DNA of 33,583 nt from Thermococcus sp. (GTDB taxonomy: Archaea; Methanobacteriota_B; Thermococci; Thermococcales; Thermococcaceae), in NCBI RefSeq assembly GCF_027008145.1, contig NZ_JALTCZ010000066.1:1-33583 (forward strand). The letters run 5' to 3'. How positions within the stretch are numbered: the first letter of the stretch is position 1; the number at the start of each line of letters is the position of its first letter. Positions 9,895 to 20,096 of this stretch are shown in pieces. The notes below the pieces were generated by a model. That model made no database searches, had not been told where the DNA came from, and worked only from the letters and a program-made list of their open reading frames with translations. The position numbers and the translations under genes are program-made.

Positions 9895-11295
9895 ATGAAC
9901 TGGAAGTTCGTTGTCTTCTGGGCAATCGTCATGATAACGATGGTAGGAACCTTCCTTTACGACTACAACTTCGCCTCCCAGCCAGCACTGAACGGCTACA
10001 TGGGCGACGAGGTTTGGTATGTCCCTGCCAGTAGGAACGTCCTCCATATACTCGGGGTGAACGTCACCTACGAGTTCAACGGGAGCTACGGGGTCAACGT
10101 GATATTCAGCAACGAGACTGCCAAGATGCTCTACATGAGCACCGCCGATGGAATAGCCGCTATTAACGGTGCAACATTCAGGAGGGAGTACAACAACTTC
10201 CCGGGCGTTTACTATGACATTCCAAAGGCCTATTACCGGAGGTTTCTCAAGGAGCTGTCGCTTGACCTGCCTAAAGGGAGCTACTACGTCGTCCCCGGCT
10301 ATGAATACCCTGACAAGGACGATATTCAAAAGTATCTCAACACCGAGCACCCCTTTCTTGGAAAGGACATCATAATGCTCTCGATGGTCGCTCTAGGCGA
10401 CGAGCCGATCAACTGGCGCCTCCCGGGCATAATCGAGTTCGCCCTACTTGAGCTGGTCGTCGTCCTCGCAACGTATAAAATCAGCCGGAGCTACCTCGCG
10501 TCGCTGATAGCCCTTGCCTTCGTCACGGCCGACCCAACCCTGCAGGCAACATCCGTTACTGCCATGCTCGACATCCACGTGGCCTTCTTCGTGGGCCTTT
10601 TTGTCCTGGCCCTCGCCTACGAGAGGGAGTTCACATCGGCTACCTTTCTCGGTTTGGCCTCTGCCGTTAAGCTCAGTGGGGCCTTCGGGTGGCCCGTCCT
10701 CCTGTGGAAGGCCCTGAAAAGGGAAAACTCGTTCGTGAGGTTCATGCTGGTCGTCGTCGTAATTCCGACAGTGGCCTTTCTAATCCCAGAGCTCACGATA
10801 ATAAAGGCCATAGGCTTTGAGCCCTGGCTGAGACAGTTCCTTGGGAGCTTCAAGTGGCACCTGAGCTATAAGGGACCAAACCCCAACCCCTCGCCTTTCT
10901 GGGGATGGTTCGTCGACTACAGGCCCTTCTACTTCCACTACGGCCCGGACGTGGTGGCATCAACAGATCCAGTCCTGCTGCTCTCCATGGTCGTTTTCAT
11001 CCTTGCCATGCCCTGGCTCTACAGAAGGAAGCCGAAGGTTATCGAGCCGTTCCTTGTCTTCTGGAGCACGGTGGGGTTCTTTGCCCTTCAGTATGCCCTC
11101 GGCGGGAAGACGCAGTTCACCTTCTACACAACGGTTCTAGTCCCCCCTGCGGCGGTCGTCATGGGTGTTTCGCTGAACGAGCTCCTCCGCTGGGAGGCCT
11201 TCAGGGAGTCGCTGGGCTTTTACAGGAAAGTGCTTGGAAAATTCCTTGCCCTCCTCAGAAGGTTCAGGCCCGCTAGAGAAAGGCCTCAAGGGTGA
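9895..11295 (+). CDS. dolichyl-phosphate-mannose-protein mannosyltransferase (PMT/GT39-like) membrane glycosyltransferase
   Basis: MNWKFVVFWAIVM..., first-loop acidic motif GYMGDEVWYVPASRN, many transmembrane helices, KLSGAFGWPVLLWK. Confidence 0.75.
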   Translation: MNWKFVVFWAIVMITMVGTFLYDYNFASQPALNGYMGDEVWYVPASRNVLHILGVNVTYEFNGSYGVNVIFSNETAKMLYMSTADGIAAINGATFRREYNNFPGVYYDIPKAYYRRFLKELSLDLPKGSYYVVPGYEYPDKDDIQKYLNTEHPFLGKDIIMLSMVALGDEPINWRLPGIIEFALLELVVVLATYKISRSYLASLIALAFVTADPTLQATSVTAMLDIHVAFFVGLFVLALAYEREFTSATFLGLASAVKLSGAFGWPVLLWKALKRENSFVRFMLVVVVIPTVAFLIPELTIIKAIGFEPWLRQFLGSFKWHLSYKGPNPNPSPFWGWFVDYRPFYFHYGPDVVASTDPVLLLSMVVFILAMPWLYRRKPKVIEPFLVFWSTVGFFALQYALGGKTQFTFYTTVLVPPAAVVMGVSLNELLRWEAFRESLGFYRKVLGKFLALLRRFRPARERPQG

Positions 11296-11941
11296 GTTGT
11301 CCCCTTCGCTCTTTTTTCAGTTTCTCCTCTATCTTCCTCAGCGTTTTCCAGCTCTTCCTCACTATTGGGGGAAAGGCGTTGTGCTCGCGGTAATAGCTTT
11401 CGAGGAAAGCCCTTGTCCTCGGGTCGCTCGGGTAGCCAGAGCCGATTTCACCGTATTCCTTCTTCAGCTCCTCTATTGCCCTGTCCCTCTCTACCTTGGC
11501 CAGGATGGAGGCAGCCGAGACAGGGAGGAACTTGTCATCGGCCCTGTGCTCGGCTATGACCTTAACCTCGAAGCCTAGCCTTTTCCGTATTTTCTCCCCG
11601 AAGCGGGCCTCCTCGACGTCCGCCGAATCTATGTAGACGACATCCGGTTTGACCTTCAGTCCGTTCAGGACCTCGCTGAACTTCTCAACTTCGAGCTCGT
11701 TCATTGTCCCCCAGCGGGAGTCTATCTCCTCAGACGAAACAGTCAGGATAACGTAGTCGTCGGCGAGCTTCACTATCTTCCCGAAGAGTTTTTCCCTCCT
11801 CTTTGCCCTCAACCTTTTCGAGTCCCTCACCCCAAGGGCCTTCAGTTCGGGGAGCTTTGAGTCGTCGAAAACGGCCGTCGCTATAACCATCGGTCCTATC
11901 ACCGGCCCCCTTCCAGCTTCATCTATTCCCGCTACCTTCAT
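11273..11941 (-). CDS. rnhB: ribonuclease HII
   Basis: MKVAGIDEAGRGPVIGPMVIATAV; DVVYIDSADV; EHRADDKFLPVSAASILAKVERD. Confidence 0.96.
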   Translation of the reverse strand: MKVAGIDEAGRGPVIGPMVIATAVFDDSKLPELKALGVRDSKRLRAKRREKLFGKIVKLADDYVILTVSSEEIDSRWGTMNELEVEKFSEVLNGLKVKPDVVYIDSADVEEARFGEKIRKRLGFEVKVIAEHRADDKFLPVSAASILAKVERDRAIEELKKEYGEIGSGYPSDPRTRAFLESYYREHNAFPPIVRKSWKTLRKIEEKLKKERRGQLTLEAFL

Positions 11942-12765
11942 CCCCTCCACCTCGCGAGGAGAACCCCGTAGACAATCCCCAAGATTATGGTGGCTATGCC
12001 GCTCGGGGGGATTGCGGTGTAATAAGCCAGAACAATTGACGACAGCTGGACGGTGAGGGTGGTGAAGAAGCTCACAGCGAGAACCTTCCTCAAGTCGTTG
12101 CTGACCATCAGGGCTATCGCCCCCGGCAGGATGGCAATAACCTGAAGGGTTATCAGTCCGACGGTTTGGACTATCAGAGCCCCTATCGTTCCAACTATGA
12201 CGTATAAAACCATGAGGTAAACTCTGGCGTTGCCGCCGTAGCTTTCGACTCCCTCTGGGTCAAAGCTCAGGTAGAGGAAGTCCCTATAAAGAAGGAGGAG
12301 GGCGAAGAATATTACCGTCCCACCTGCCACTAAAAGGGTGAGGTCGCTGAGGGAGACTAGGAATATATCGCCGGTGAGGTAGGAAACTATGTTCTCCGTT
12401 AGGGGGAAGTAGGGTCTCGTCGCCATGACCTTGTAGAGTATCCCGAAGCCGAGGACGGTCAGTCCGGCAGCAAAGCTCGCGGTTATTCCAACGGCCGAAT
12501 CAGGGGTGAATCCTATCTTCTCCAGCTCCGCTATTGTGATGACTATTACAACCGTTGCAACCAGGGCGACAATCATGACGAGGGAGTAGCTGTTCAGCAG
12601 GAGTGCGAGTATCATCCCAAGAACCGCCCCGAAGAGGAGTGCATGAAAAAGTGCGTGTGTTAGAAACGCCAGCCCCTTGGTGTTTATTATTGGACTGAGA
12701 AAACCGAGCAGGACGCTCACCATAATGCTCGCGAGAAGGGCCCTCAGGATGAACTCCGGGATCAT
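11938..12765 (-). CDS. metal ABC transporter permease (ZnuB/MntB-like)
   Basis: [50 protein letters not shown]...VGLITLQVIAILPGAIALMV; ABC-3 family pattern. Confidence 0.9.
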   Translation of the reverse strand: MIPEFILRALLASIMVSVLLGFLSPIINTKGLAFLTHALFHALLFGAVLGMILALLLNSYSLVMIVALVATVVIVITIAELEKIGFTPDSAVGITASFAAGLTVLGFGILYKVMATRPYFPLTENIVSYLTGDIFLVSLSDLTLLVAGGTVIFFALLLLYRDFLYLSFDPEGVESYGGNARVYLMVLYVIVGTIGALIVQTVGLITLQVIAILPGAIALMVSNDLRKVLAVSFFTTLTVQLSSIVLAYYTAIPPSGIATIILGIVYGVLLARWRG

Positions 12766-13550
12766 AGGTGTCCACCCCTGTGGATATGGAAGTCCCCGGT
12801 TATGCAGTAAACCCTGCCTCCAACGGGTATTACCCTCGCCAGCGGGCCGTAAACGGACTTCACGACCTTATCGGTGAGAACAGCCTCAGGCCTTCCGAAG
12901 GCTATCAACCTCTTGTTAATGAGCATAACAAGGTCGCCTACTCCGAGGAGGGGGTTTATGTCGTGGGTGGTTATTATCATCGTTACCCTTTTCTCGTTCT
13001 TTATCTTGCTCAGGACGTTTGCGACCTCAGCTCTGGCGCTGGGGTCGAGCGCTGATAGGGGTTCATCCAGAAGGAGGAGCTTTGGGTCGCTCATCAGGGC
13101 CCTCGCGAGGAGAATCCTCTGCTTTTGACCCCCACTCAGTTCCCTGAACAGTCTGTTCTCCATTCCACCCAGTCCGACGAAGTTCAGGACTCCCTTTGCC
13201 TTTTCTATGACTTTGGAAGGTATTCTGAAGTGGGCGAAGCCCCTCCTGTATATTCCGCCCATCGCGACGACTTCAAGGGCTGTGAGCGGGACGCGCTCGT
13301 TGAGGGAATGGCTCTGAGGGACGTAGCCGATCAGCTCCCTCGCATTGCAGGGTTTCCTCCCGAAGACCTCAATCTTCCCCCGGTATTCCCTATGGAAGCA
13401 CGCTATAGTTTTTAGCAGGCTCGTCTTTCCAGCGCCGTTGGGTCCGAGCAGGAGTAGAGTTTTCCCCTCTTCCAGCGTAAAGGTAACGTCACTGAGCGCT
13501 GACTTCCCTCCGTAGGATATTGTTAGGCCCTCAGCCCTTACCGCGTCCAT
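12762..13550 (-). CDS. metal ABC transporter ATP-binding protein (ZnuC/MntA-like)
   Basis: Walker [17 protein letters not shown]; signature [15 protein letters not shown]; Walker [18 protein letters not shown]-type overlap with the permease. Confidence 0.92.
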   Translation of the reverse strand: MDAVRAEGLTISYGGKSALSDVTFTLEEGKTLLLLGPNGAGKTSLLKTIACFHREYRGKIEVFGRKPCNARELIGYVPQSHSLNERVPLTALEVVAMGGIYRRGFAHFRIPSKVIEKAKGVLNFVGLGGMENRLFRELSGGQKQRILLARALMSDPKLLLLDEPLSALDPSARAEVANVLSKIKNEKRVTMIITTHDINPLLGVGDLVMLINKRLIAFGRPEAVLTDKVVKSVYGPLARVIPVGGRVYCITGDFHIHRGGHL

Positions 13551-13683
13551 CTTACCAACCAAGCTCCTTTTACGGGGTGTCCTTTTAAGCTTTCATGTGC
13601 AGGGGATATCGTTGTTCCGTTTGTTGCAAAAAATTTTTAAAATTTCTCCTGAACTCCAAGTGAAGAATTTTTGCGGGGGTAAG

Positions 13684-13692
13684 CTTATAAGG
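13684..13692 (+). promoter_or_regulatory. TATA box for aIF1A
   Basis: GCTTATAAGG centred about 13687, some 35 nt upstream of ATG 13723. Confidence 0.5.
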
Positions 13693-13722
13693 GGTAAAGG
13701 AGAGCGGAGGGAGGTGATGCTC

Positions 13723-14085
13723 ATGGCGTACCGCAGGAATGGAAGAAAAAAGAACAGGCACGTTGAGGGGGAGGAGGTAATTCGCGTTCCCCTCCCTGAT
13801 AGGAGTAAGGGACAGCTATTCGGAGTTATAGAGCAGGCCCTCGGAGCGGGATGGATGGACGTCCGCTGTGAGGATGGCAGAATAAGACGATGCAGGATTC
13901 CGGGCAAGCTGAGGAGAAGGATGTGGATGCGCGTTGGAGACGTCGTCATAGTCCAGCCCTGGTCAGTCCAGAGTGAAGAAAGGGGCGACATAGTCTACCG
14001 CTACACGAGAACCCAGGTCGACTGGCTCCTCAGGAAGGGTAAGATAACCCAGGACTTCCTCACCGGCGGGGAGCTCCTGCTTTGA
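13723..14085 (+). CDS. translation initiation factor aIF-1A
   Basis: [82 protein letters not shown]-fold eIF1A. The longer upstream extension in the ORF track is probably not translated. Confidence 0.95.
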   Translation: MAYRRNGRKKNRHVEGEEVIRVPLPDRSKGQLFGVIEQALGAGWMDVRCEDGRIRRCRIPGKLRRRMWMRVGDVVIVQPWSVQSEERGDIVYRYTRTQVDWLLRKGKITQDFLTGGELLL

Positions 14086-14100
14086 GCCGAGTGATGGCTC

Positions 14101-14874
14101 ATGAGGGAAGAACTCATTGAGAGGGAAATCGAGGAAGTCCTTGGTCTCAGGGAGAGGCGAGAGAAGGACAGCGAACTCTACAAGATAGCTAACGAGGTCT
14201 TTGACAGGACAACTAGAGAGGCGCTCGCTTACCTCCACAGGCGCGGGAAAATTGAGGGGCTCTACGGTGTCATAAGCACCGGCAAAGAGGCCAACGTCTT
14301 CGCCGGGGTTGACGGCGAGGGCAGAAGGGTTGCGGTGAAGATATACAGAACTTATACGACTGAGTTCAGGAGAATATGGGAGTACCTTGCTGCAGACCCG
14401 CGCGTCGGCTACCTTCCGAAGGACATGAGGAGGCTCGTCTTTCAGTGGACGAGGAGAGAATTTAAGAACCTCCAGCGGGCCATCAAGTACGCTGTCCGCG
14501 CTCCGGAACCTATAGCCTTCAGAAACAACGTCCTGGTGATGGAGTTCATAGGGGACGAAACACCTGCCCCGAGGCTTAAGGACGTCGAGAAGTTCCTCTC
14601 GAGGGAGGACTTTGAGGGGCTTTACTCCCACCTCATCGGGGTTATAGAGAGGCTCTGGAAGCGCGGGGGTATGGTGCATGGCGATCTGAGCGAGTACAAC
14701 ATCCTCCTCCAGGGCTCTCCGGTAATAATTGACTGGTCGCAGGCAACGGTGAAAAGAAACAGGATGAGCGTCGAGCTCCTGAAGAGGGATCTGAGGAACG
14801 TGATAAGCTACTTCGCGAGAAAGGGCGTTGATGTTGACGATTACGATGAAAAGCTCCGCGAGCTGTTGGGGTGA
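14101..14874 (+). CDS. rio1: RIO1-type serine protein kinase
   Basis: VISTGKEANVFAG, AVKIYRT, MVHGDLSEYNIL, VIIDWSQA motifs of RIO kinases. Confidence 0.95.
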   Translation: MREELIEREIEEVLGLRERREKDSELYKIANEVFDRTTREALAYLHRRGKIEGLYGVISTGKEANVFAGVDGEGRRVAVKIYRTYTTEFRRIWEYLAADPRVGYLPKDMRRLVFQWTRREFKNLQRAIKYAVRAPEPIAFRNNVLVMEFIGDETPAPRLKDVEKFLSREDFEGLYSHLIGVIERLWKRGGMVHGDLSEYNILLQGSPVIIDWSQATVKRNRMSVELLKRDLRNVISYFARKGVDVDDYDEKLRELLG

Positions 14875-14878
14875 GAGA

Positions 14879-15568
14879 ATGGATGAGTTTGAGAGACTCC
14901 TCAAGAAGTATGAGAGGATCGATAAGGACGGAAGGATCGCTGAGGAAGAAAAGGGGGATGAAATAAGCTATTTTACTGAGGGGGAGCAGGAGGAGTTCGT
15001 TAGAATTCCGAAGGAGAGGATAGCCGTCCTCATAGGGAAGAAAGGTCAGACCAAGAAGGAAATTGAGACGAGAACCGGCACAAGGATAGAGGTTGACAGC
15101 GAGACCGGAGAAGTCTTTATAACCTCAACCAAGGACACCAGGGATCCCCTTGCGGTGTGGAAAGCAAGAGACATTGTCGTCGCCATTGGCAGGGGCTTCT
15201 CCCCGGGGAGGGCCTTCAGGCTCTTTAACGAGGGGGAGACCCTTGAGGTCATAAACCTGCCGGACATTATAATCGGTAACGACAAGAACGCCCTCCCTAG
15301 GGTCAGGGGAAGGATAATCGGCAGGAAGGGCAGGACAAGGGAGATAATCGAGGAGATGAGCGGGGCTGACGTCAGCGTTTACGGGAAGACCGTTGCAATA
15401 ATAGGCAACCCCATTCAAGTGGAGGTGGCCAAGACGGCCATAGAAAAGCTCGCAAAGGGCTCCCCCCATGGTGTTGTTTACAAATACCTTGAGAGGAGGA
15501 AGAAAGACCTCGAACTGGAAAGCTCGGCCTACTACGAGGCACTTGAAAGGGATTTTGAGGAGGAATGA
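14879..15568 (+). CDS. KH-domain RNA-binding protein, Pno1/Dim2-like
   Basis: MDEFERLLKKYERI...; two KH motifs, IAVLIGKKGQTKKEIETRTG and RGRIIGRKGRTREIIEEMSGADVSVYGKTVAIIG. Confidence 0.93.
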   Translation: MDEFERLLKKYERIDKDGRIAEEEKGDEISYFTEGEQEEFVRIPKERIAVLIGKKGQTKKEIETRTGTRIEVDSETGEVFITSTKDTRDPLAVWKARDIVVAIGRGFSPGRAFRLFNEGETLEVINLPDIIIGNDKNALPRVRGRIIGRKGRTREIIEEMSGADVSVYGKTVAIIGNPIQVEVAKTAIEKLAKGSPHGVVYKYLERRKKDLELESSAYYEALERDFEEE

Positions 15569-17259
15569 GTATGGCAGAGGCGAGTCAGCTCTTTAAGGAG
15601 TTCAAAATCCAGAGCGTCAGCGAGTTCTTCAGGCGGAACGCGGCAATGCTCGGCTACACGGGCAAAGTCCGCTCGCTCACAACGCTTGTCCACGAGGCGG
15701 TGACCAACTCCCTTGATGCGTGTGAAGAGGCCGGCATTTCTCCCTACATAAGGGTCGAGATTGAAGAACTCGGCAGGGAGCACTACAAAGTCGTTGTGGA
15801 AGACAACGGGCCGGGAATCCCGGAGAAGTACATAACCCACGTCTTCGGAAAGATGCTGGCCGGAACCAAAGCACACAGGAACATCCAGAGCCGCGGTCAA
15901 CAGGGTCTCGGAATAAGCGGTGCAGTAATGTTCGCCCAAATAACGAGCGGAAAGGCAACGCGCGTTATAACCTCGACAGGGGACGATATAATCGAGGCCG
16001 GGGTTAAGATCGACGTCGACAAGAACGAGGGCAAAATCGTAAAGAAGGAGAGGCACCCCAACCCGGAGAATTGGCACGGCACAAGGATAGAGCTCGAGGT
16101 CAAAAACGTTAAGTACATGCGCTCAAAGCAGGGTGTTTACTGGTATCTCAAGCTTACTGCCATAGCCAATCCCCATGCCCACATCGAGCTGATTGAACCG
16201 GATGGCAGGCTCATAGTGTTCCCGCGGTCGAGCGACGAGGTTCCCAAGCCGCCGGTGGAGATGAAGCCTCACCCCAAGGGGGTACTGACTGATGACGTTT
16301 ACAGGATGGCGAAGAAGACCAAGCGGCAAACGGTAAGGCGCTTCCTTATAGGCGAGTTCTCGCGCATAAGCGAGAAGAAGGTTGATGAGCTCATTGAGTA
16401 CATAGCCGCTTTAAGGCTCATAAAGACCGAGAAGGACAAGAAGGTTCAGGAACAGCTCTACGAGAGGCTCACGAAGGGCGAGGTGAAAGCCGTCCTTCGC
16501 TCCTTCAGGGGCTACACCAAAGTCGTCAAGCAGGTAGCGAAGCTCATGGAGAATCCACCGGAAAAGCTCAGCTGGCACGAGGCAGAGGAGATCGTTGAGG
16601 CCTTTAAGTACATGAAGTTTCTCGCGCCTCCAACTCACGGCCTCAGGCCGATAGGCGAGGAGAACATCGAAAAGGGCCTGGCCGGCATCCTCAAGCCGGA
16701 GTTTGTGACCGCTGTCACGAGGTCCCCAAAGGTCTACTCCGGTGGGATCCCCTTCCAGGTCGAGGTTGGCCTTGCCTACGGCGGTGAGATTCCGGCTGGC
16801 TTCGAGCTCCTTAGATATGCCAACAGGGTTCCTCTCCTCTTCGATGCCGGCTCGTGTGTGACCACTCAAGCTACCCGTTCAGTTGACTGGAAGAGGTACA
16901 GGATAGACGACCTCGACAGGGCTCCTCTGGCTCTCATGATAAACGTGGTATCGGTCCACGTTCCATACACAGGGACTGGGAAGCAGAGCATAGCGGGTGT
17001 TGAGGAGATATACAACGAGATACGTCTCGCCATAATGGACGCCGGGAGGAGACTGCAGACATACCTCAGCGGAAAGCACAGGAAGATGGCCCAGGTGAAG
17101 AAGAGGAAGACCTTCGAGAAGTACGTGCCCGAGATAGCGAGGGCGTTAAGCATACTGACAGGTGAGCCCGAGGGGGAGGTCAAGGAGTACTTCCTCAGGT
17201 TTATCGAAAACCATTTCTCTTCCAAAGAGTCCCCGGCGGAGGTGAGCGAGAATGCCTAA
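15565..17259 (+). CDS. top6B: DNA topoisomerase VI subunit B
   Basis: GHKL motifs [50 protein letters not shown]; adjacent to top6A. Confidence 0.97.
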   Translation: MSMAEASQLFKEFKIQSVSEFFRRNAAMLGYTGKVRSLTTLVHEAVTNSLDACEEAGISPYIRVEIEELGREHYKVVVEDNGPGIPEKYITHVFGKMLAGTKAHRNIQSRGQQGLGISGAVMFAQITSGKATRVITSTGDDIIEAGVKIDVDKNEGKIVKKERHPNPENWHGTRIELEVKNVKYMRSKQGVYWYLKLTAIANPHAHIELIEPDGRLIVFPRSSDEVPKPPVEMKPHPKGVLTDDVYRMAKKTKRQTVRRFLIGEFSRISEKKVDELIEYIAALRLIKTEKDKKVQEQLYERLTKGEVKAVLRSFRGYTKVVKQVAKLMENPPEKLSWHEAEEIVEAFKYMKFLAPPTHGLRPIGEENIEKGLAGILKPEFVTAVTRSPKVYSGGIPFQVEVGLAYGGEIPAGFELLRYANRVPLLFDAGSCVTTQATRSVDWKRYRIDDLDRAPLALMINVVSVHVPYTGTGKQSIAGVEEIYNEIRLAIMDAGRRLQTYLSGKHRKMAQVKKRKTFEKYVPEIARALSILTGEPEGEVKEYFLRFIENHFSSKESPAEVSENA

Positions 17260-18409
17260 GCGCAGAATCCACCGCGAGAAGCCAAAGGAGCGCTTTTCCT
17301 ACGACCCGAAGAGAGTACTCAGCAGGCTTGAAGAATACGGGAGGAAGGTCCTTGAGGAGATCAGGACTGGTAAGAACCCTTACTTTGACATTCCCATGCG
17401 TGGCCTGAACAATGTCTACTTCGACGAGAAGTCCCGGCTAATCAGGATGGGTAACAAGCTCTCCAGGAGGTACTTCCTCAACGTGGCTCATGCGAGAAAG
17501 TTTATGCAGACACTCCTCATCATGGCCTATGTCAAGCGTCTGGTTGCCGAAAGCAAACACGCGAGCCTTCGTGAAGCCTACTACGCCAACAAGCACACCA
17601 TTCCTGGGACGAGGGAGAACACCTTCGAGGACCAGCGCGAGAGCGACCCAATCATAGAGGATCTCGAAAGAATGCTCGGCGTCCTGCGTGAGGAGATGCA
17701 CATCACAGCGGACAGGCGTGGGTACATCTACGGGGACATAGTCATCCGCGACGGCGAAGACGAGTTCAACGCCTCGAGGCTGGGAATGGGTGGCTGGGCC
17801 GTTCCTGGAACGGTTGAGCACATCCAGTTCTCGGAGATAAACGTTGACTACGCCTTAGTCGTTGAGACTGCAGCTATGGCCGACCGTCTCATTGAGGAAA
17901 AGTTCCCGAGGAGAGGGAACGCCCTCATCATAGCAACCCAGGGTCAGGCATCGCGTGGCGTCAGAAGGTTGATCCACAGGCTCCACTACGAAGAGGGGTT
18001 GCCGATAGTAGTCTTCACAGATGGCGACCCCTACGGTTGGTACATCTACTCGACGATCAAGCAGGGCTCGATTAACCTTGCCTACCTCAGCGACAAGCTG
18101 GCAACGCCCGAAGCCAAGTTCGTGGGGATGACGATGGACGACATAAAGCGCTACGGCCTTGAGAACGTCACGGAGAAGCTGAAAGGAATTCCCCCGAATA
18201 AAAAGGGTGGCCCTACCGGCGACTACAAGAGAATCCTTGAGGAGATGGAGTATCCTTGGTTCCAGAACAGGGAGTGGCAGAGACAGCTCAAGCTGGCCCT
18301 CAAGTGGGGGGTCAGGATTGAACAGCAGGCCTTAGCAAACAAGTCCCTCGAGTTCGTGGCTAAGGATTACCTGCCCGAAAAGATAAACAGCGGTGATCTG
18401 TTGCCATGA
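17252..18409 (+). CDS. top6A: DNA topoisomerase VI subunit A (Spo11-like)
   Basis: [37 protein letters not shown]...[23 protein letters not shown]; Toprim DGDPYG motif; 8-nt overlap with top6B. Confidence 0.97.
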   Translation: MPKRRIHREKPKERFSYDPKRVLSRLEEYGRKVLEEIRTGKNPYFDIPMRGLNNVYFDEKSRLIRMGNKLSRRYFLNVAHARKFMQTLLIMAYVKRLVAESKHASLREAYYANKHTIPGTRENTFEDQRESDPIIEDLERMLGVLREEMHITADRRGYIYGDIVIRDGEDEFNASRLGMGGWAVPGTVEHIQFSEINVDYALVVETAAMADRLIEEKFPRRGNALIIATQGQASRGVRRLIHRLHYEEGLPIVVFTDGDPYGWYIYSTIKQGSINLAYLSDKLATPEAKFVGMTMDDIKRYGLENVTEKLKGIPPNKKGGPTGDYKRILEEMEYPWFQNREWQRQLKLALKWGVRIEQQALANKSLEFVAKDYLPEKINSGDLLP

Positions 18410-19653
18410 CAACGACCGAGGAGCTCGTCGCCCAAGTGAACAAGATACTCGACGACATCGGGATAGACCTCGGCAGGCACTTTGAGAGGTTCGACCCGGT
18501 CGAGCTGGCCCTCACCCTGAAGTCCAACCTCTCCCTGCTGGGCGAGCTTGAGGAAGAGCTTGAGAGGCGCGTTGGCGACACGGCTCCTTCGGTCAGGTTC
18601 GTGGACAAGAAGAGCCGTGACCCGCATCTCCAGTGGATATACAGGAAGAAGCACAACAGGACTCTAGCCCTTGAGAGGCTCCGCTCGGCAATTACAGCCC
18701 ACAAGATAGCTCTCGCCCACATCTCCGCCGACTACTCCTTTTTCCTTGGGAAGAAGGGGATAGGCCTGGATGAGATTAGGAAGGAGAATGCCGGGAAGGT
18801 TAGGGCTGAGAAAAGGCCCTTCCGCCTCGGCAGGCTTGAGGTACTTCCCCATCTTGCCTACTCAGGGGACGTCCTTAGACTGCTCGCGAGGGAGGGCGTT
18901 AACGTCAGGGAGACCTTCAAGTTCATAAAGGGGAAGCTCAGGGAGAGGGGAACCGTCAGGACGAGGAGTTTGAGAATAGAGGTAGAGTACTTTGAAAACA
19001 ACAGGCTGAGGAAGGCCAGACTTGACCTTCCGACAAATGCGGATATAGAGATGGAGCTGAGGAAGCGCTTCGGCAGGCGCTTCCGCTGGCGTGTTCTGAG
19101 CTTCGTTAAAACGAGGGGAGTTCTTATAAACAACCACTACACCGTGGACAACCTCGCGCTGGCCTATGCCATCCTCGACCCGAAGAGGGGGGCTGAAAAG
19201 CTCGGCCTCGACATCTTCCGCTACTACTTTCTCACCTCACCCTCGGACAGGGAAATGCTCGGCCTCTATCCGGGGATAAAGGCCTGCGTTGACTGCCACT
19301 ACTCGATTTTAGACCTCCCCTTCAGGCACGAGGAGAACTTCAGGACTGGAACCGGGAGTATGTTCCTGATAAGAAAGTGTGAGCTTGAGCGAGAGCTCGT
19401 TGGGAGGAAGAAGGACATCAGCAGCATACCAAACTACCTCCTAGGTGGGGTTATGCTCTACGGCATGAGCGACTACGACGAGGAGAGGATCGCCGAGATC
19501 CTTGGCATAGACGGGGAGGAACTCAGGGAAGCTATCAGGAAGTTCGTTATCTCTGGCCTTCACAGGGTTCTGTTCCCCAGCACGGACAAGTTCGAGAAGT
19601 TCATGCCCAAGAGCGAGAGGGCAAAGCGCTTCCTTGACCTCCTCCAGGGGTGA
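18406..19653 (+). CDS. DUF530 family archaeal protein
   Basis: 415 aa; starts at the ATGA overlap with the top6A stop; contains [37 protein letters not shown]. Family from recall. Confidence 0.8.
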   Translation: MTTTEELVAQVNKILDDIGIDLGRHFERFDPVELALTLKSNLSLLGELEEELERRVGDTAPSVRFVDKKSRDPHLQWIYRKKHNRTLALERLRSAITAHKIALAHISADYSFFLGKKGIGLDEIRKENAGKVRAEKRPFRLGRLEVLPHLAYSGDVLRLLAREGVNVRETFKFIKGKLRERGTVRTRSLRIEVEYFENNRLRKARLDLPTNADIEMELRKRFGRRFRWRVLSFVKTRGVLINNHYTVDNLALAYAILDPKRGAEKLGLDIFRYYFLTSPSDREMLGLYPGIKACVDCHYSILDLPFRHEENFRTGTGSMFLIRKCELERELVGRKKDISSIPNYLLGGVMLYGMSDYDEERIAEILGIDGEELREAIRKFVISGLHRVLFPSTDKFEKFMPKSERAKRFLDLLQG

Positions 19654-19657
19654 GAGG

Positions 19658-20053
19658 ATGCGCGTCGAGGTCAACGCGAGAACCTATGAAGAGCTCCTCA
19701 GGAAGCTGGAGGGGCTTGATGATAACGTAAGAGAAGTTTATGTGAGCCTGAGACCTACCAAGGAGGTCGTCGTCAAGATACTTGAGAATGCCCCTAACGT
19801 TGAGAAAATCTCCTGTCCACCGAGTCTCTATCCAAGGGTTTCGAAAAAGGTCATAGCTGCCCTTAAACAGCTTGGAATCCAGCTCGTCCCCGAGAAGAAG
19901 CCAAGGGGCAGGCCAAGGAAGTACGATGAGGAAACTCTTAGGCTCGTCCGCGAGTTGGCCGATAAAGGCACCCCTATCAGGGAGATAAGCACCCGCCTCG
20001 GGATACCCCTCAGAACGGTTTACTACCTCGTCAGGGGAGAAGTTAGGAGATAA
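19658..20053 (+). CDS. DUF1699-like protein with C-terminal helix-turn-helix
   Basis: MRVEVNARTYEELLRKLEGLDDNVREVYVSLRPTKEVVVKILENAPNVEKISCPPSLYPRVSKKV, then KKPRGRPRKYDEETLRLVRELADKGTPIREISTRLGIPLRTVYYLV (Hin-like HTH). Confidence 0.78.
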   Translation: MRVEVNARTYEELLRKLEGLDDNVREVYVSLRPTKEVVVKILENAPNVEKISCPPSLYPRVSKKVIAALKQLGIQLVPEKKPRGRPRKYDEETLRLVRELADKGTPIREISTRLGIPLRTVYYLVRGEVRR

Positions 20054-20096
20054 AAATTATTAACGTCTTTTTCCTATAAAGTGGGGGTGTTTGTCT

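Noticed and set aside
13963-14904. 313-aa minus-strand ORF
   Set aside because: Antisense to aIF1A and RIO1; no motifs.
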